Made by a program: the position numbers and the translations under genes. The notes below the pieces were generated by a model that saw nothing but the letters and a program-made list of their open reading frames with translations, had not been told where the DNA came from and made no database searches. A stretch of 64,000 nucleotides of DNA from JAHBVL01 sp963712055 (GTDB taxonomy: Bacteria > Chloroflexota > Chloroflexia > Thermomicrobiales > UBA6265), in assembly GCA_963712055.1 (NCBI GenBank), contig CAVQGN010000004.1:372001-436000 (forward strand), written 5' to 3'. Shown here one piece after another: positions 27,820-36,538 of this stretch (positions are counted from its first letter, which is position 1; each line of letters begins with the position of its first letter).

Positions 27820-28008
27820 ATGGCCGGTAAGTGTGACATCTGTGGAAAGACGAAAAGCTTCGGCCATAACGTCAGCCACTCCAAGAGGCGAACGAATCGC
27901 GATTTCCGCCCTAATGTTCATCGGCGCAAACTGATGATCAACGGTGAAATGCGGACCGTCGATATCTGCACGCGCTGTGTGCGCACCGAGGGCAAAGCCG
28001 GTCGGTAG
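27820..28008 (+). CDS. rpmB: 50S ribosomal protein L28
   Basis: The 62-residue protein starts MAGKCDICGKTKSFGHNVSHS and ends with DICTRCVRTEGKAGR. Two CxxC pairs mark the zinc-binding form. The ATG at 27820 is used rather than the one at 27814 because the GAGCGAGG ribosome site then has a spacing of about 6 nt. The gene has its own promoter and terminator and is divergent from recG. Confidence 0.94.
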   Translation: MAGKCDICGKTKSFGHNVSHSKRRTNRDFRPNVHRRKLMINGEMRTVDICTRCVRTEGKAGR

Positions 28009-28045
28009 GGTCGATTTCTCGTCGGAGTCGTTTGAACGCAGTGCC

Positions 28046-28072
28046 AAGGGCGGTTGAGCAACCGCCCTTTTT
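28046..28072 (+). terminator. Rho-independent terminator after rpmB
   Basis: The hairpin AAGGGCGGTT-GAGC-AACCGCCCTT has a perfect 10-bp stem and runs into TTTTT, 38 nt after the rpmB stop. Confidence 0.92.
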
Positions 28073-28118
28073 GCTACCCTCGATGTCCTAACTGGCCACG
28101 TCTGGATCCTTGAACACG

Positions 28119-29348
28119 ATGGAACTTCCTCATCACCCGCGCAAAAGACCAGGAACCGGACGACGCTCGGCCATGCTTCCACCATGGGTCGTTTCAGGTG
28201 AGCGTGATCAGGAGACCGAACTGGCAGGAGCCCGCGTTCGCGAACTCGCCGCGGAGTGTGGACTCGTGATCGCCGGAGTCAGTAAAGCCGAGGAGCTTCC
28301 CGGTCTCGAGGACTTTCTGGTGAAGCAGATCGCCAACGGTCATCTCGACGGGTTCGACTGGTTCGATGATGCGCGCGCCCAGGTCGCGGGTGACCCGCGC
28401 AATCTTCATCCAACAGCAGAATCGGTCCTTTCCGTAGGTGTGCCGTTTTATCAAGCGGACATCGAGATGCCGGTCGATGGTGTTCCCCGGGGTCGGATCG
28501 CGCGGTATGCCTGGGGTACTGACTATCACCGAACGCTCAGGAAACGGATGCAGCTGCTCCGGGCATCGCTCGAGGAGGAACTCCAGCGGCGTATCGACGC
28601 GCGCTTGCTGGTCGATACCGCCCGCACCTCAGATCGCTCCTGGGCGGCACGAGCAGGCACGGGGTGGTACGGCAAACACTCCTGCATCATCGTGCCTGGC
28701 GCTGGTTCCTGGGTGATGCTCGGCGAGATGATTCTCGATGTTTCGATCGAACCTGATCCGGTGTTGCAGCGCTCGTGCGGGTCATGTTCGATCTGCCTTG
28801 ATGGATGCCCGACCGGCGCGATTGTGGCGCCCTATGTGATCGATTCGCCGCGATGCATTTCGTTCCAGACCATCGAACAACGGGGATCGATCCCGGTTAG
28901 CCTGCGATCGAAGATGGGGAACTGGGTGTTCGGCTGCGATGTCTGCCAGGATGTTTGCCCCTATACACAGGCTGCGGCGTCGGTGGTCGACCCGGATTTC
29001 ACGCCGCGATCGGTCGAGCACGCGTACCCATCGCTCGTCTGGTTGCTCCAAATGACCGAGGAACAATTTCGGGCGCGATACGGCGGGACGGCGGTGCTGA
29101 GGGCCAAACGGGCTGGACTGGCTCGCAACGCGGCGATCGCACTCGGCAACCAGGGCGATCGCGATCAGACTGCTTTTCTGACCCAGACGCTGCAGGCGCA
29201 TGATGAACCACTGGTTCGCAGTCACGCTGCCTGGGCTGCAGGACACCTGGGTGGTCGGGTCGCGCGAGAAGGACTCGAAATCGCGCTTGTCCGTGAAACT
29301 GATGAATCCGTCCGGAACGAACTCACGATGGCGCTCGAAAACTGCTAA
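28119..29348 (+). CDS. queG: Epoxyqueuosine reductase QueG
   Basis: The enzyme (about 409 residues) performs the last step of tRNA queuosine synthesis with cobalamin and two [4Fe-4S] clusters. The cluster motifs are CGSCSICLDGCPTGAI and CDVCQDVCPY. RYAWGTDYHRTLRKRM and GWYGKHSCIIVPGAGSWV are the family's N-terminal signatures, and a HEAT-like tail (RSHAAWAAGHLGG) follows. The start is uncertain: ATG 28119, TTG 28110 or ATG 28173 all fit, as no strong ribosome site is present. It overlaps the convergent sugar-kinase stop by a few bases. Confidence 0.92.
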   Translation: MELPHHPRKRPGTGRRSAMLPPWVVSGERDQETELAGARVRELAAECGLVIAGVSKAEELPGLEDFLVKQIANGHLDGFDWFDDARAQVAGDPRNLHPTAESVLSVGVPFYQADIEMPVDGVPRGRIARYAWGTDYHRTLRKRMQLLRASLEEELQRRIDARLLVDTARTSDRSWAARAGTGWYGKHSCIIVPGAGSWVMLGEMILDVSIEPDPVLQRSCGSCSICLDGCPTGAIVAPYVIDSPRCISFQTIEQRGSIPVSLRSKMGNWVFGCDVCQDVCPYTQAAASVVDPDFTPRSVEHAYPSLVWLLQMTEEQFRARYGGTAVLRAKRAGLARNAAIALGNQGDRDQTAFLTQTLQAHDEPLVRSHAAWAAGHLGGRVAREGLEIALVRETDESVRNELTMALENC

Positions 29349-30298
29349 CCGCTGTCGTGATCGGACGAGAGGAACCGTTCCACCGTTTCCCGATTCGGCA
29401 ATCCAGTTTGCGCTCCGAGGGTTGTAGTTGAAAGCGCGGCCGTTCCAGATGCAAACCGGAGGATCGCACCACTGCTCCAGCGGTTCGCCATCCCGTAGGC
29501 AACCGCACCTGCAAATGCGTCACCAGCGCCGGTAGTGTCGACTGTTGCGACCAGAAACGCCGGACAATGGTGCACCGTGACGGCATCCACGCCATAAGCG
29601 CCGTTCGTGCCGTCGGTCACAAACGCTTGCCGGAGATTCGAACCGGTGATACGTCCCTGCAGTTCTGCCAGGGCGAGGTTCTGATCGTCGATTCCTAGCA
29701 CCTGTTTCAGTTGGCGCATCGATCCGACGACAGTGTCGAAGCGAAAAAGCGTTTCGAGAACGTCGGCTTCTGGTGCCGTTTCGAGATAGGTCAGTGTGCC
29801 GAGCAAGCGGGTGTTCGGGAAGGTATGAACCGGGAGGTCGACCAGGAAGCGCGTGAGATCGTAGTCGTCCGTGTCGACCAGGCAGCAATCGACATCGAAA
29901 AGTCGCGGGATATCGATCCGCGAACCGCGCACCATTCGCGCCCCACGGTTCCAGAGGATGGTCCGTTCGCCGGTGGCGCTGGATACGATGAGCGTGGTTT
30001 GGTCTGTCGGCTTGTCGTCGAGAGTTCGTACGCCGTCCAGATCGAGGGATTCGGACGCCAGCGAGGCGAGGAACTGCTGACCAACGGAATCGGCGCCGAC
30101 TGCGCCAAAGAGAGCGACCTGACCGCCGAGTCGCGCTGCTGCCACCGCGCTATTGGCAGTTGTTCCTCCCGGACCGGTTAGCGTTTCGAGAATCGTCGTC
30201 CACCCGCCTTCGCCAGGGTAGTCAGCAACAAGGGTGGTGGTATCCCAGCTGAGCATACCGATCGCAGAGATTCGAGGTGAATTCGGGGGTGTGGCCAA
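29345..30298 (-). CDS. PfkB-family carbohydrate kinase
   Basis: A 317-residue ribokinase-type kinase. TGPGGTTANSAVAAARLGG is the substrate motif, FGAVGADSVGQQFL follows, and VDTTGAGDAFAGAVAYG carries the catalytic aspartate and anion hole. It phosphorylates a sugar or nucleoside that cannot be named from sequence. The start is TTG 30298, with GAGG 7 nt upstream. It is divergent from the TetR gene across about 110 nt, so the regulator might act here, though that is only inference from position. Confidence 0.87.
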   Translation of the reverse strand: MATPPNSPRISAIGMLSWDTTTLVADYPGEGGWTTILETLTGPGGTTANSAVAAARLGGQVALFGAVGADSVGQQFLASLASESLDLDGVRTLDDKPTDQTTLIVSSATGERTILWNRGARMVRGSRIDIPRLFDVDCCLVDTDDYDLTRFLVDLPVHTFPNTRLLGTLTYLETAPEADVLETLFRFDTVVGSMRQLKQVLGIDDQNLALAELQGRITGSNLRQAFVTDGTNGAYGVDAVTVHHCPAFLVATVDTTGAGDAFAGAVAYGMANRWSSGAILRFASGTAALSTTTLGAQTGLPNRETVERFLSSDHDSG

Positions 30299-30407
30299 TC
30301 GAATGCCTCGTTGGGGTGAGCGGTTGAGGACCAGGAACTAGCGGGAGTCGAGGAAAACAGGCTAAGATAACGGTGTTCGAAGTCGGTTTACACTGTTCGG
30401 AATCACC

Positions 30408-31067
30408 ATGAAACCAGATTCGGCCACGCCCGAAACCACGATCACACCGGCCGAACGTCGCCGAGAACGCAATCGAAGACTGATGCGTCAAGAAATCCTC
30501 GACGCGGCTCGAGCGATTATCGCAGACGAGGGTATCGAATCGCTGTCTATGCGAGCGCTGGCCGCGCGCGTAGGGATGAGCGCACCAACGGTGTACGACT
30601 ATTTTGAAAGCAAAGATGGCGTGCTCAATGGATTGTTTACAGATGCCGTGCTGCACTTTGCGACTGCATTCGATCAGGCTTTGGAGGGCGCAAATTCCTC
30701 GAAAGAACGACTGATCGAAATGGCGCTGGCATATTATGACGTCGGGATGGATTCTCCAGACCTCTTCCGGATGGTGATGTGCCGGGTTGACGCCGCCTAC
30801 CACCCCGGACCAGAGCAGCTCGATCAGGTCCATGGTCTCTATGAGCAGCTGGAAACAGAAGTTGCCGCCGCGCTGGGTGAGACTGATCGTTCCTTGCCGG
30901 CTGTACAGCAGTGGGTTCTCCTGATCTGGATGGTGACCCACGGTTTTACCTCGCTCGCACTCGACGGTCATCTGAAGAACCCGGATCTAGGCGACAAAAG
31001 GCCGGTTCTTCGACATCAACTCGAGCTAGCCCTGGCCGGATTCCCTGTTGTCGCGCGGAGCGAGTGA
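30408..31067 (+). CDS. TetR/AcrR-family transcriptional regulator
   Basis: A 219-residue repressor with an N-terminal helix-turn-helix: LDAARAIIADEGIESLSMR, then ARVGMSAPTVYDYFESKDGVL at about residues 50-70. The C-terminal ligand domain has a WHG-type layout. It sits between the divergent sugar kinase and the LLM oxidoreductase 39 nt downstream. The second may be in the same transcript. The effector is unknown. Confidence 0.88.
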   Translation: MKPDSATPETTITPAERRRERNRRLMRQEILDAARAIIADEGIESLSMRALAARVGMSAPTVYDYFESKDGVLNGLFTDAVLHFATAFDQALEGANSSKERLIEMALAYYDVGMDSPDLFRMVMCRVDAAYHPGPEQLDQVHGLYEQLETEVAAALGETDRSLPAVQQWVLLIWMVTHGFTSLALDGHLKNPDLGDKRPVLRHQLELALAGFPVVARSE

Positions 31068-31106
31068 TTCGCTTCGGCGCCATAACTCCTGAAAGGAGCA
31101 GTCATT

Positions 31107-32024
31107 TTGGACGTAGCAATCATGATCGAAGGCCAGGACGGTCTCAACTGGGATCGCTGGAAAAGGTTGGCAAACGCTGCGGAAGATTTCGGCTATGCCG
31201 GTCTGTACCGATCTGACCACTTCACGAATCCGTCTGGTCCGCATCTCGATGCGCTCGACCTCTGGACGTCCTTGACCTATCTCGCCGCGACGACCTCGCG
31301 GATCGAGTTCGGACCGATGGTTTCGCCGGTGTCTTTCCGGAACCCTGTCTGGACGGCCTGGACCGCTGCCGCGATCGATGATCTCTCCGGTGGGCGTCTG
31401 CATCTTGGTCTGGGCGCTGGTTGGCAGGTGCGGGAACACGAGTCGTTTGGATTCGATCTTCTCGAGGTCGGCCCACGCTTTGATCGCTTCGAAGAGGGGC
31501 TTCAAGTGGTTCTCGGACTCCTTCGCAACGACGAGCCGTTCGATTTCAAGGGGGAGTATTTCAATCTCTCGGACGCGAAATTGATGCCGCGTCCGCAGCG
31601 CGCTGGCGGCCCGCCAATCGTTATCGGCGGTAATGGTCCGCAGAAAACGTTGCCCCTGGCGGCTCGCTACGCGGACGAATGGAATGCCGTTTTCGTTGTC
31701 CCCGAGCGATACCAGGAACTCTCGACGCAACTATCGAGACTGGCTGAAGGCGAAAAGCGCGATCCCGCCTCGATCAGGCGAACCCTGATGCACCGCGTTA
31801 CGATCGGTGCGACGACGGCCGAAGTCGGGCAGAAAACCGCGAATCTCGACGTCGATGATCTGCTCAAACGGGGAGCGCTGGTCGGCACACCAGATCAGAT
31901 CGTGGAAGCGATCAAGGCGTTTGAAGCCGCGGGTGTCGAACGGTTGATGGCGCAGTGGATCGACATGGATGACATCGACGGACTGCAGCTGATGGCCGAA
32001 GAGGTTTTGCCGAAGATCGGCTAG
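31107..32024 (+). CDS. LLM-class, probably F420-dependent, oxidoreductase
   Basis: A 305-residue luciferase-like monooxygenase-fold protein. It begins MDVAIMIEGQDGLNWDRWKRL, with YRSDHFTNP near the flavin or F420 site, GRLHLGLGAGWQVREHESFG as the glycine-rich core, and GGPPIVIGGNGPQKTLPLAARYAD as the second signature. The form matches Chloroflexi and actinobacterial F420 oxidoreductases, but flavin use cannot be excluded. The start is TTG 31107, with AAGGAG upstream. Its stop overlaps that of the convergent MFS gene. Confidence 0.85.
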   Translation: MDVAIMIEGQDGLNWDRWKRLANAAEDFGYAGLYRSDHFTNPSGPHLDALDLWTSLTYLAATTSRIEFGPMVSPVSFRNPVWTAWTAAAIDDLSGGRLHLGLGAGWQVREHESFGFDLLEVGPRFDRFEEGLQVVLGLLRNDEPFDFKGEYFNLSDAKLMPRPQRAGGPPIVIGGNGPQKTLPLAARYADEWNAVFVVPERYQELSTQLSRLAEGEKRDPASIRRTLMHRVTIGATTAEVGQKTANLDVDDLLKRGALVGTPDQIVEAIKAFEAAGVERLMAQWIDMDDIDGLQLMAEEVLPKIG

Positions 32025-33352
32025 CCACGTCCGAGCCTGAGTGAGCGATACCCGGCCGACCGCGAAAGCCGGGTTGCGGCGGGTATCGTGGCGTCCCCCC
32101 GCACGTCGGAGAGGGTGCCGCTGAGAATGATGGCCAGCAATCCGACTCCAGCGGCGACTGCGAACGCGATATCGAAGCCCCAGCGGTCCGCAATTGCGCC
32201 ACCACCGAGCGCGGCCAGACTTCCGAGTATCAACGCGACGTTGACTGCTCGCCCAGCCTGGACTCGGGATCGCAATGGGACCGTGTCTTCGATATACCGA
32301 TGACCACCAGCGGTCACCGCGGTGATCGCGAGACCGACAAACGCGAACGAACCGACGATGACCCAGGAGGCATAGCGTTCATCCGTAACTCGCTCCTGGT
32401 AGGTCTCTGACCGTTGCAGATAGGTCAGGGAAAGTGCGAGCAGGGGGGGCACAAGCTTGGCGGCAGCGGCGATCTGAAGCGCGGCTCGGCCACCACGCCG
32501 GTTGCTGATCATTCGCATGGGCGATTGAAACAGCAGGAGCGACAGACCAAGGACAACGACCGCCGAACCGAGATAGCGGGTGGGCATCCCAAGCTCGTCG
32601 ATGGCGAACACGATCAGAAAGACATCGCCCAGCGCCGCTGCCGCGAGCGCCAGCCGAAAGATCGCCATGGTGCGGATCGTGGAGGTGGTGCTTCGACTCG
32701 CCCGTGTCATCGGTATCTGCATCGTCGCAAGTCCATCGACCGACACGCGCGATTGGATCAGGATGGTCAGAAACGCCGAGGTTGACACCGCAGCGGTTGC
32801 GGCCAGGAAGAGATAGGCAAACGCTCGCTGCGAAAGCAATGTCGGTTCGTCGAGGACCTGGTAAGCCACGATTCCGGCCAGCGGCACAAACAGCGCAGCG
32901 AGAAAAGCACGCGAACGATAGAGATCGGTTCGTTCCGTTGGTCCAGCACGGCGATCGATGACGGTGGTCCGGGTCACCGATGCGAGACCGGCAACGACTC
33001 CGTAGAACCCGTAGAGCACGAGGGTGACGCGAAGGAGGTCGTCGGTCGAGCGGTCGTCGCCAAACGTCACCCAGGTCAGCGCCGCGAGGAGAGCCGCTTG
33101 CGCGATCGCGGCCAGAACCGTGATCAATCCGAGCCTGCGGCCGCGTCCCAGTGGCGAAAAGAGCGCTCCCAGTCCCCAGAGACCGGCCGAGAGCGCCGGG
33201 ATCGCTCCGATGACGAGGAGGTTATCGGTCAGGGTGTAGAGATACGCCGCCATGATGATCGCAGGCAGGATGAACCCCTCGCCGAAACCGGCGACGGCTG
33301 CCTGGGCTTTGACGACGAACTGATTGCTTCGAGGACGAATCCGCTTGATCAG
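32021..33352 (-). CDS. MFS transporter, start unclear
   Basis: A 12-helix major-facilitator protein with alternating hydrophobic segments and typical loops (GRGRRLGLITV after TM2, and the RAGPTERTDLYRSRAF central motif). The cargo is unknown. The first in-frame ATG is at 33253, but that would remove most of the first membrane helix. The frame upstream stays coding-like (FVVKAQAAVAGFGEGFILPA) to a CTG at 33352 preceded by GGGAG. No ATG, GTG or TTG lies in between. Either CTG (or ATT) starts translation, or an indel hides the real start. It converges on the LLM gene. Confidence 0.75.
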   Translation of the reverse strand: MIKRIRPRSNQFVVKAQAAVAGFGEGFILPAIIMAAYLYTLTDNLLVIGAIPALSAGLWGLGALFSPLGRGRRLGLITVLAAIAQAALLAALTWVTFGDDRSTDDLLRVTLVLYGFYGVVAGLASVTRTTVIDRRAGPTERTDLYRSRAFLAALFVPLAGIVAYQVLDEPTLLSQRAFAYLFLAATAAVSTSAFLTILIQSRVSVDGLATMQIPMTRASRSTTSTIRTMAIFRLALAAAALGDVFLIVFAIDELGMPTRYLGSAVVVLGLSLLLFQSPMRMISNRRGGRAALQIAAAAKLVPPLLALSLTYLQRSETYQERVTDERYASWVIVGSFAFVGLAITAVTAGGHRYIEDTVPLRSRVQAGRAVNVALILGSLAALGGGAIADRWGFDIAFAVAAGVGLLAIILSGTLSDVRGDATIPAATRLSRSAGYRSLRLGRG

Positions 33353-33744
33353 ATGTTCTCCCGGTCGATGTTTTCTACCGACAGTACCTAAACGCAGCCG
33401 TGTAACACGGCAAACGACCGGATGGAGTATACGGTTTCGCGTTCGACGACCCTTGCCAGGAGTGAGCCGTTCTGGACAGTCGCGACCATATCAACGTCCT
33501 CGTGGCTGGCGACCGTGTGGTGTCAAGAGAGATGCGGACTATGCGGACTAAGGGCTTAGTCCGCTTAGTTCGCACTCCCGGCGGAAAACCATCGCGGGTC
33601 TGGTCTGGTCCGGCCCGCGGGAAACGTCCGACGGAAGGTGAGGAATCGGTTATCCTCGCACGATTCCGTTCACCGGGGCTTGAGTGAAGCTGCACACATG
33701 AATCACGTCAGGCGACTGTTCGATAGGCAACCGGAGGCGCTTTC
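33353..33744. other. Intergenic region with a small hairpin and a 42-nt palindrome
   Basis: No gene was found. It contains a short GCCGTG-TAA-CACGGC hairpin at 33397-33411 with no T-run, and the first of two related palindromes at 33533-33574. It should also carry the promoter of the glutaredoxin-like gene, but no clear boxes were seen. Confidence 0.6.
33533..33574. repeat. 42-nt palindromic repeat, left copy
   Basis: The element is built from the unit TGCGGACTA written twice and answered by two inverted copies (TTAGTCCGC, TTAGTTCGC). It can fold into one long hairpin with a GG centre; the inner 10-bp arms GCGGACTAAG/CTTAGTCCGC are perfect, and the outer arms have two mismatches. The copy at 34132-34173 is nearly its reverse complement. 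No T-run follows. Confidence 0.85.
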
Positions 33745-34020
33745 ATGATCGATACGACCGGGTGCACCATCACGCTCTACTCACAGGACACCTGCAACGG
33801 CAGCACAATCATCCGGAACTGGCTCGACCACGAGCAGATCCCGTACGCCGAGCAGAACGTGTCGAAGGACCTTACCGCCGCGCTCGAACTCGCGGCCACC
33901 GGTATTTTCGCGACCCCACTCGTCACGGTCTGCGACCACGTCGTTTTCGGGGAGAACCCGGCTGCGCTCGAACAGACGATCCTGTCCTGCGAACGCCGAC
34001 GCCCCATCGCCAGGGCATAG
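33745..34020 (+). CDS. Glutaredoxin-like redox protein
   Basis: A 91-residue thioredoxin-fold protein. LYSQDTCNGS carries a CxxS active site (Cys17, Ser20), which suggests a monothiol mechanism. The cis-proline motif FATPLV is at about residues 56-60, followed by the usual VVFGENPAAL strand-helix. The ATG has GGAGGC upstream. It stands alone between the MFS and polysaccharide genes and is bracketed by two 42-nt palindromes about 640 bp apart. Confidence 0.78.
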   Translation: MIDTTGCTITLYSQDTCNGSTIIRNWLDHEQIPYAEQNVSKDLTAALELAATGIFATPLVTVCDHVVFGENPAALEQTILSCERRRPIARA

Positions 34021-34098
34021 CGGGCCGTCGCGCATCAGTCGGTCAGGAGAGGACACGCGCGACTGGGCCGTTTCGGTTGCTTGTCGTTGGCAGACCTG

Positions 34099-34118
34099 CC
34101 TGGTGCAAACGCACCAGG
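34099..34118 (+). terminator. Hairpin, possible terminator of the glutaredoxin-like gene
   Basis: A perfect 8-bp stem CCTGGTGC/GCACCAGG with an AAAC loop lies 78 nt after the stop. It is followed by TCTCCCT rather than a true T-run, so terminator function is only possible. Confidence 0.4.
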
Positions 34119-34131
34119 TCTCCCTGAAACC

Positions 34132-34173
34132 TGCGAACTAAGCGAACTAAGCCCTTAGTTCGCTTAATCCGCA
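34132..34173. repeat. 42-nt palindromic repeat, right copy
   Basis: This copy has perfect 13-bp inner arms, TAAGCGAACTAAG and CTTAGTTCGCTTA, with a CC centre, and outer arms TGCGAAC/ATCCGCA. Its reverse complement matches the left copy at 33533-33574 with only a few differences, all of them in the GCGGACTA/GCGAACTA unit. The two copies therefore form an inverted pair around the glutaredoxin-like gene. Confidence 0.85.
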
Positions 34174-34432
34174 ACGTCTAGCCTCTCGTTCCCGGCTCCG
34201 TTTCTCTTCAGATGCGTTGAGAGGAAGAGCAAAACCGCGCGGCCCACTCCCTTTCCCCGGAGGTTGTCCCGACCAGGGAGGCACCTGGGAGAACGGCCCG
34301 GGAGCGCTGACAGGACCTGGAACGACTGTCAATCCCCCGGATGCTATCCTTTCCGGTGATCCGATGGCGCTCTGGGAACTCACCCGGGCGTTGGTTTGAG
34401 GATCACCGAACCCTCCGCGATCCTGGTTCCAC

Positions 34433-35863
34433 ATGGATTATCCGCGTGCGAAATCAACGGCCTACCCACGGGCTCTTGATACCGCTCTTGTCGAAACACT
34501 ACGGAATCATCCGGTAGCCCTGGCGTTCGCCATGGTCGTGGTGGATGGCGTTGCGCTGCTCGCGTCATTCTGGCTTGCCTATCAGATCCGGTACGGTCTC
34601 GAAATTGGCGGCCAGATCTTTTTCTGGGATGAACGCCCGTTTTCCGAGTTCCAAGCCCGCGGTCTCCTGTTCGTCGGGCTGTCGTTGCTAATTCTTGCCT
34701 TCCGGGGGGTCTATCGGCTCCCGCGCTGGTCGAGTCTGCTCGATGAAGCGCTGGTCATATCGGGCGCAATCACGCTGGCGATGGCCGGGGTGATCATGGC
34801 CAACTACTTGTCCAATTTCAGCCCGTCACGATTACTGTTCATCTATGCCTGGTTGATCGCGATCGTGCTGCTGGTGGCGCTCCGGTTCGTGCGTCGCAGC
34901 GTGATGGCCTGGCTCTGGGAGCGTTCGCTAGGGGTTGAACGAGTGCTTGTCGTCGGTTCCGGCGATGTTGGCCGCCGGGTCGCTCAAGCGGTGATGGCGG
35001 CGCCGGCCTCGGGTTTGCGGATTGCCGGTTTTGCGGATAGCGCCAACGGGATCGATCATCTCGCTATCGGTACAGCCAACGGGGTCAAACTGGCTCCTCG
35101 TCTCGGTGGTCTGGATGATCTGACGGCCCTGGTCACCCGGAACCGGATCGACGAGGTCCTGATCGCGTTGCCGCCGGAACGACATCACGAAATGGTCGAG
35201 GTCAGTAACGCCTGTCGCAACGCCGGGGTTCGCTTCAAAATCGTTCCCGATCTGCTGCAAATGGCGATGGAACGAGCCGATCTGACTGAGTTTGTGGGTG
35301 TGCCACTTCTCGAGGTGCGGAGCGCGTCGATCACCGGTGTCGATGCCGCGCTCAAACGGGCGGTCGATCTGTTGGTCGCGTTGCCGCTCTCCCTGGTTCT
35401 GGGCCTGCCGATGCTGATCCGGGTTGCCAGGGATCGCCGACGAGGGACCGACCCGATATTCGTCCACCGGGATGTCATCGGCCGGAATGGCGCAACGCTG
35501 ACCCTCAGGACATTCGCACTCGAACCGGGAGCCGGACACTGGCAACGGCTCTTTGCGTCGTCGCCGTTGCTGCTTCAGGTCGTTCGGGGCGAAATGAGTC
35601 TCGTTGGCCCATTGGCGCAGAGCCGGTCTGAGGTCGACCAGTATCAACCCTGGCAGCGATCACGCTTGAAAGCGACCCCTGGTCTGACGGGTTACTGGCT
35701 CCTGAGCGATCCGCGCGATCTGACCTTCGAGGAGATGGTCCGACTCGATCTCTTTTACGCCGAGCATTGGTCGCCAATGATGGATACGAAGATCCTTCTC
35801 AGAACCGCGCTGGTCATGCTCAAAGGGGGTCCGAATCGATCCCGACCAGGAATTTCCGGGTGA
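34433..35863 (+). CDS. Polyprenyl-phosphate sugar transferase (exopolysaccharide initiation)
   Basis: A 476-residue protein of the WbaP/CpsE type that loads the first sugar-phosphate onto undecaprenyl phosphate. Four or five N-terminal membrane segments precede a Rossmann-like middle domain (RVLVVGSGDVGRRVAQAV). The last 180 residues form the sugar-transferase catalytic domain, with KRAVDLLVALPLSLVLG, RGEMSLVGPLAQSRSEV and KATPGLTGYWLLS. The catalytic domain looks shortened or diverged after DVIGRNGATLTLRTF. The next gene overlaps its stop (GTGA), so the pair is an operon. Confidence 0.87.
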   Translation: MDYPRAKSTAYPRALDTALVETLRNHPVALAFAMVVVDGVALLASFWLAYQIRYGLEIGGQIFFWDERPFSEFQARGLLFVGLSLLILAFRGVYRLPRWSSLLDEALVISGAITLAMAGVIMANYLSNFSPSRLLFIYAWLIAIVLLVALRFVRRSVMAWLWERSLGVERVLVVGSGDVGRRVAQAVMAAPASGLRIAGFADSANGIDHLAIGTANGVKLAPRLGGLDDLTALVTRNRIDEVLIALPPERHHEMVEVSNACRNAGVRFKIVPDLLQMAMERADLTEFVGVPLLEVRSASITGVDAALKRAVDLLVALPLSLVLGLPMLIRVARDRRRGTDPIFVHRDVIGRNGATLTLRTFALEPGAGHWQRLFASSPLLLQVVRGEMSLVGPLAQSRSEVDQYQPWQRSRLKATPGLTGYWLLSDPRDLTFEEMVRLDLFYAEHWSPMMDTKILLRTALVMLKGGPNRSRPGISG

Positions 35864-36537
35864 GCGAACTGACCGGTTCAACAACCACCGAAAACCCCAC
35901 CCCTGCTCATGAATACGGCTGGATGGTGAGCGCGTTGCGACGCTACCGGTGGATCGTGCTGGCTGTTCCACTCCTTGCGGTGGCGACGGTCATCGTTCTC
36001 GCCCAGGTTGCGCCCTACCAGGCGGAAGTCGGCGCATCGGTGTTGCTGCCCGGCGACACCGAGGACCCGGGGAATTCCGAACGACCGGAGATGATGATCC
36101 TGGACGATCTGCCGTCGCTGGTCAGATCAGAGGTCTTCGCGGAACGAGTTCAGGCGGGCCTGATTGATACCGATCTGACGGTCGACGACGTCCAGGCGTC
36201 GCTCGATGCCAGCCGCTATAGCCGCATCCTCACGGTGATCATTCAGAACGACGATCCTGACGCTGTCACTGCCATCGGTCGATCGGTCGAGATGGCGTTG
36301 CCGGATCTGGTCAACGACTACCTGGTCGCCGATGGCGCGACTCCCGCCACGGTGAACATTCTCGATCCGGCCGGGGAGCCGACTCGCAGCAATCAAGATC
36401 TCACTTTCCGGATCGTCATGGCCGCCGCGATGGGCATCTTGATCGGCTCATTGATCGCGCTCGCGCTGAGTCAGTGGCGTGGCGAACCCGCTTCGTTTGA
36501 CGCTCAACGCCAAAACATCTCGACGGATCCCGCCTGA
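35860..36537 (+). CDS. Wzz-like polysaccharide co-polymerase / chain-length protein
   Basis: A 225-residue membrane protein with a transmembrane helix near residues 30-50 (WIVLAVPLLAVATVIVLAQVA), a periplasmic domain of about 120 residues, and a second helix near the end (IVMAAAMGILIGSLIALAL). This layout is that of Wzz/GumC-type chain-length regulators without a kinase domain. Start GTG 35860 sits in a GTGA overlap with the sugar-transferase stop, so the two act together. The ORF extending to 35767 lies inside the upstream gene. The C-terminus meets hisI tail to tail. Confidence 0.75.
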   Translation: MSELTGSTTTENPTPAHEYGWMVSALRRYRWIVLAVPLLAVATVIVLAQVAPYQAEVGASVLLPGDTEDPGNSERPEMMILDDLPSLVRSEVFAERVQAGLIDTDLTVDDVQASLDASRYSRILTVIIQNDDPDAVTAIGRSVEMALPDLVNDYLVADGATPATVNILDPAGEPTRSNQDLTFRIVMAAAMGILIGSLIALALSQWRGEPASFDAQRQNISTDPA

Positions 36538-36538
36538 G

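Larger units (their letters stand above)
34021..34432. other. Intergenic region, 412 nt, with hairpin and palindrome
   Basis: No gene was supported. After the glutaredoxin-like stop there is a CCTGGTGC-AAAC-GCACCAGG hairpin, then the second 42-nt palindrome, then about 250 nt of GC-rich DNA that should hold the promoter of the polysaccharide genes. No convincing promoter pair was recognised. Confidence 0.55.

Noticed and set aside
33397..33411. Short GCCGTG/CACGGC hairpin as a terminator
   Set aside because: The stem is only 6 bp, and there is no T-run in either direction.
33533..34173. The 42-nt palindromes as simple Rho-independent terminators
   Set aside because: Neither has a T-run, the two are related in sequence to each other, and the left one lies upstream of the gene rather than after it.
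33533..34173. The palindrome pair as ends of a standard insertion sequence
   Set aside because: No transposase gene lies between them and no target-site duplication was visible.
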